This document shows, one piece after another, positions 13,465-14,330 of a stretch of 14,330 bases of DNA. The notes under the pieces are model-generated. The model saw only the letters and a program-made list of their open reading frames with translations. It was not told where the DNA came from and ran no database searches. The position numbers were made by a program, and so were the translations under genes. The stretch's first letter is position 1. Each line of letters begins with the position of its first letter. The stretch spans positions 1 through 14,330 of the forward strand of contig DIXX01000087.1 in the NCBI GenBank assembly GCA_002428805.1, read 5' to 3'. Source of the DNA: Cetobacterium sp. UBA6069. GTDB taxonomy: Bacteria > Fusobacteriota > Fusobacteriia > Fusobacteriales > Fusobacteriaceae.

Positions 13465-13551
13465 GCCTGAGTGACGGAATTGGTAGACGTAGCGGACTCA
13501 AAATCCGCCGGTGCTAACACCTTGGGGGTTCGAGTCCCCCCTCAGGCACCA
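13465..13551 (+). tRNA. tRNA-Leu (anticodon CAA)
   Basis: An 87-base class II tRNA. The acceptor arms GCCTGAG (13465-13471) and CTCAGGC (13541-13547) pair perfectly, and CCA is encoded. The anticodon stem GCGGA/TCCGC encloses loop CTCAAAA, giving anticodon CAA, which reads UUG. The extra arm CGGTGCTAACACCTTG is the long variable arm typical of Leu. The T arm holds GGTTCGAGTCC. It is a single-gene unit with its own promoter and terminator. Confidence 0.97.
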
Positions 13552-13563
13552 TAAGAAAATTTT

Positions 13564-13589
13564 AAATCGAGATATTCTCGATTTTTTTT
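13564..13589 (+). terminator. Terminator after tRNA-Leu
   Basis: AAATCGAGA (13564-13572) and TCTCGATTT (13576-13584) pair over nine bases around TAT, followed by T residues. It abuts the stop codon of the convergent SPFH gene and may also serve that gene, although the minus-strand T tract is weaker. Confidence 0.85.
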
Positions 13590-14330
13590 ATTTTTTAGCT
13601 TCGTGGAATAACTCACTTAAAGTCACAATGCTTTGTAATTCACTAGGAATTATAATTTTTGTAGCTTGACCATTTGCAACCTTTTCAAAGGCCTCCATTC
13701 CTTTTAGTGTTAAGACATTTCTATCAGGAGCAGCTTCTTTTATAAGTTTAATAGCTTCGGCTTGAGCTTTTTGAATACTTAAAATAGCTTCAGCTTCTCC
13801 CTCGGCTTCTCTTATAGCAGCTTCCTTTTTAGCTTCGGCTCTTAAAATAGCAGCTTCTTTTTCTCCTTGAGCAACTAGTATAGCTGATGTTTTTTGTCCC
13901 TCAGCTCTAAGTATAGATTCTCTTCTTTCTCTTTCAGCTTTCATTTGCTTTTCCATAGCATCTTGAATCTCTGCTGGTGGAATAATATTTTTAAGTTCAA
14001 CTCTATTAATTTTAATTCCCCACGGATCAGTTGCTTCATCTAAAATTGCTCTCATTTTTGTATTGATAGTATCTCTTGATGTAAGAGTAGAATCTAGCTC
14101 CATATCTCCAATAATATTTCTAAGAGTTGTAGCCGTAAGATTTTCAATAGCGTTTAGTGGATTTTCAACACCATAAGTATATAACTTAGGATCAGTTATT
14201 TGGAAATATATAACAGAATCAATCTGCATAGTAACGTTATCCTTTGTTATAACTGGTTGTGGTGGAAAATCAATAACTTGCTCCTTTAAAGATACCCTTT
14301 TAGCAACTCTATCAATAAAAGGTATTAAAA
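13588..14330 (-). CDS. SPFH/band-7 (stomatin-like) membrane protein, 5' end outside window
   Basis: The frame is open from the right edge to a stop at 13588, giving 247 codons of the C-terminal part; the internal ATG at 14229 is not the start. The visible part begins LIPFIDRVAKRVSLKEQVID, followed by FPPQPVITKDNVTMQIDSV and VIYFQITDP, the core of the SPFH domain. TTLRNIIGDMELDSTLTSRD and VELKNIIPPAEIQDAMEKQM are typical of the QmcA/stomatin branch. About 60 residues of Ala/Glu/Lys-rich coiled coil follow (RAEGQKTSAILVAQGEKEAA), then a short tail. Such proteins form oligomeric cages at the inner membrane and often pair with NfeD or a protease; the partner gene is not in view. The N-terminal membrane anchor lies beyond the edge. 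Confidence 0.93.
   Translation of the reverse strand, partial: LIPFIDRVAKRVSLKEQVIDFPPQPVITKDNVTMQIDSVIYFQITDPKLYTYGVENPLNAIENLTATTLRNIIGDMELDSTLTSRDTINTKMRAILDEATDPWGIKINRVELKNIIPPAEIQDAMEKQMKAERERRESILRAEGQKTSAILVAQGEKEAAILRAEAKKEAAIREAEGEAEAILSIQKAQAEAIKLIKEAAPDRNVLTLKGMEAFEKVANGQATKIIIPSELQSIVTLSELFHEAKK

Noticed and set aside
13465..13551. Integration site at the tRNA-Leu gene
   Set aside because: No integrase gene and no repeated tRNA 3' end were found in the window.

Overview
The window is AT-rich DNA from a bacterium with an outer membrane. It encodes a LamB-type porin with a C-terminal Trp-Trp and a periplasmic binding protein with a cleavable signal peptide and no lipobox. These are combined with low-GC features: strong AGGAGG ribosome sites and a split lactose/cellobiose-type PTS. 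This mix best fits the Fusobacteriota (for example Cetobacterium, Psychrilyobacter or Ilyobacter relatives). That assignment is inferred from protein character and base composition, not from a database search.

Left part (1-3561, all minus strand). A Na+/dicarboxylate or acidic amino acid symporter runs off the left edge. Upstream of it lies a three-gene amino acid ABC importer (binding protein, permease, ATPase) joined by two TAATG stop/start overlaps. The importer has a 250-base leader with its own promoter, a perfect ribosome site, and a 17-residue leader peptide containing four consecutive histidine codons. Mutually exclusive hairpins follow, ending in an intrinsic terminator just before the first structural gene. 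The layout matches a classical ribosome-mediated histidine attenuator, so the importer is inferred to carry histidine.

Middle small genes (3665-4375, plus). These are a glycine-zipper lipoprotein and an unrecognised exported 148-residue protein, closed by a bidirectional terminator.

Beta-glucan locus (4440-13399). A divergent promoter region separates PTS IIB-IIA (minus) from a six-gene plus-strand operon: secreted GH16 laminarinase, LamB-like porin, LacI-family regulator, ROK sugar kinase, PTS IIC and GH1 6-phospho-beta-glucosidase. The inferred pathway is as follows. GH16 cuts a beta-1,3-glucan and the oligosaccharides cross the outer membrane through the porin. The split PTS (IIA, IIB, IIC) imports and phosphorylates them, GH1 hydrolyses the phospho-sugars, and the ROK kinase phosphorylates any free sugar. 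Two near-identical CG-centred palindromes are probable operators for the LacI protein. One overlaps the start of the GH16 transcript and the other lies just ahead of the kinase gene.

Right part (13421-14330). A tRNA-Leu(CAA) gene has its own consensus promoter and terminator. It is followed by the 3' portion of a minus-strand SPFH/band-7 membrane protein gene that runs off the right edge.
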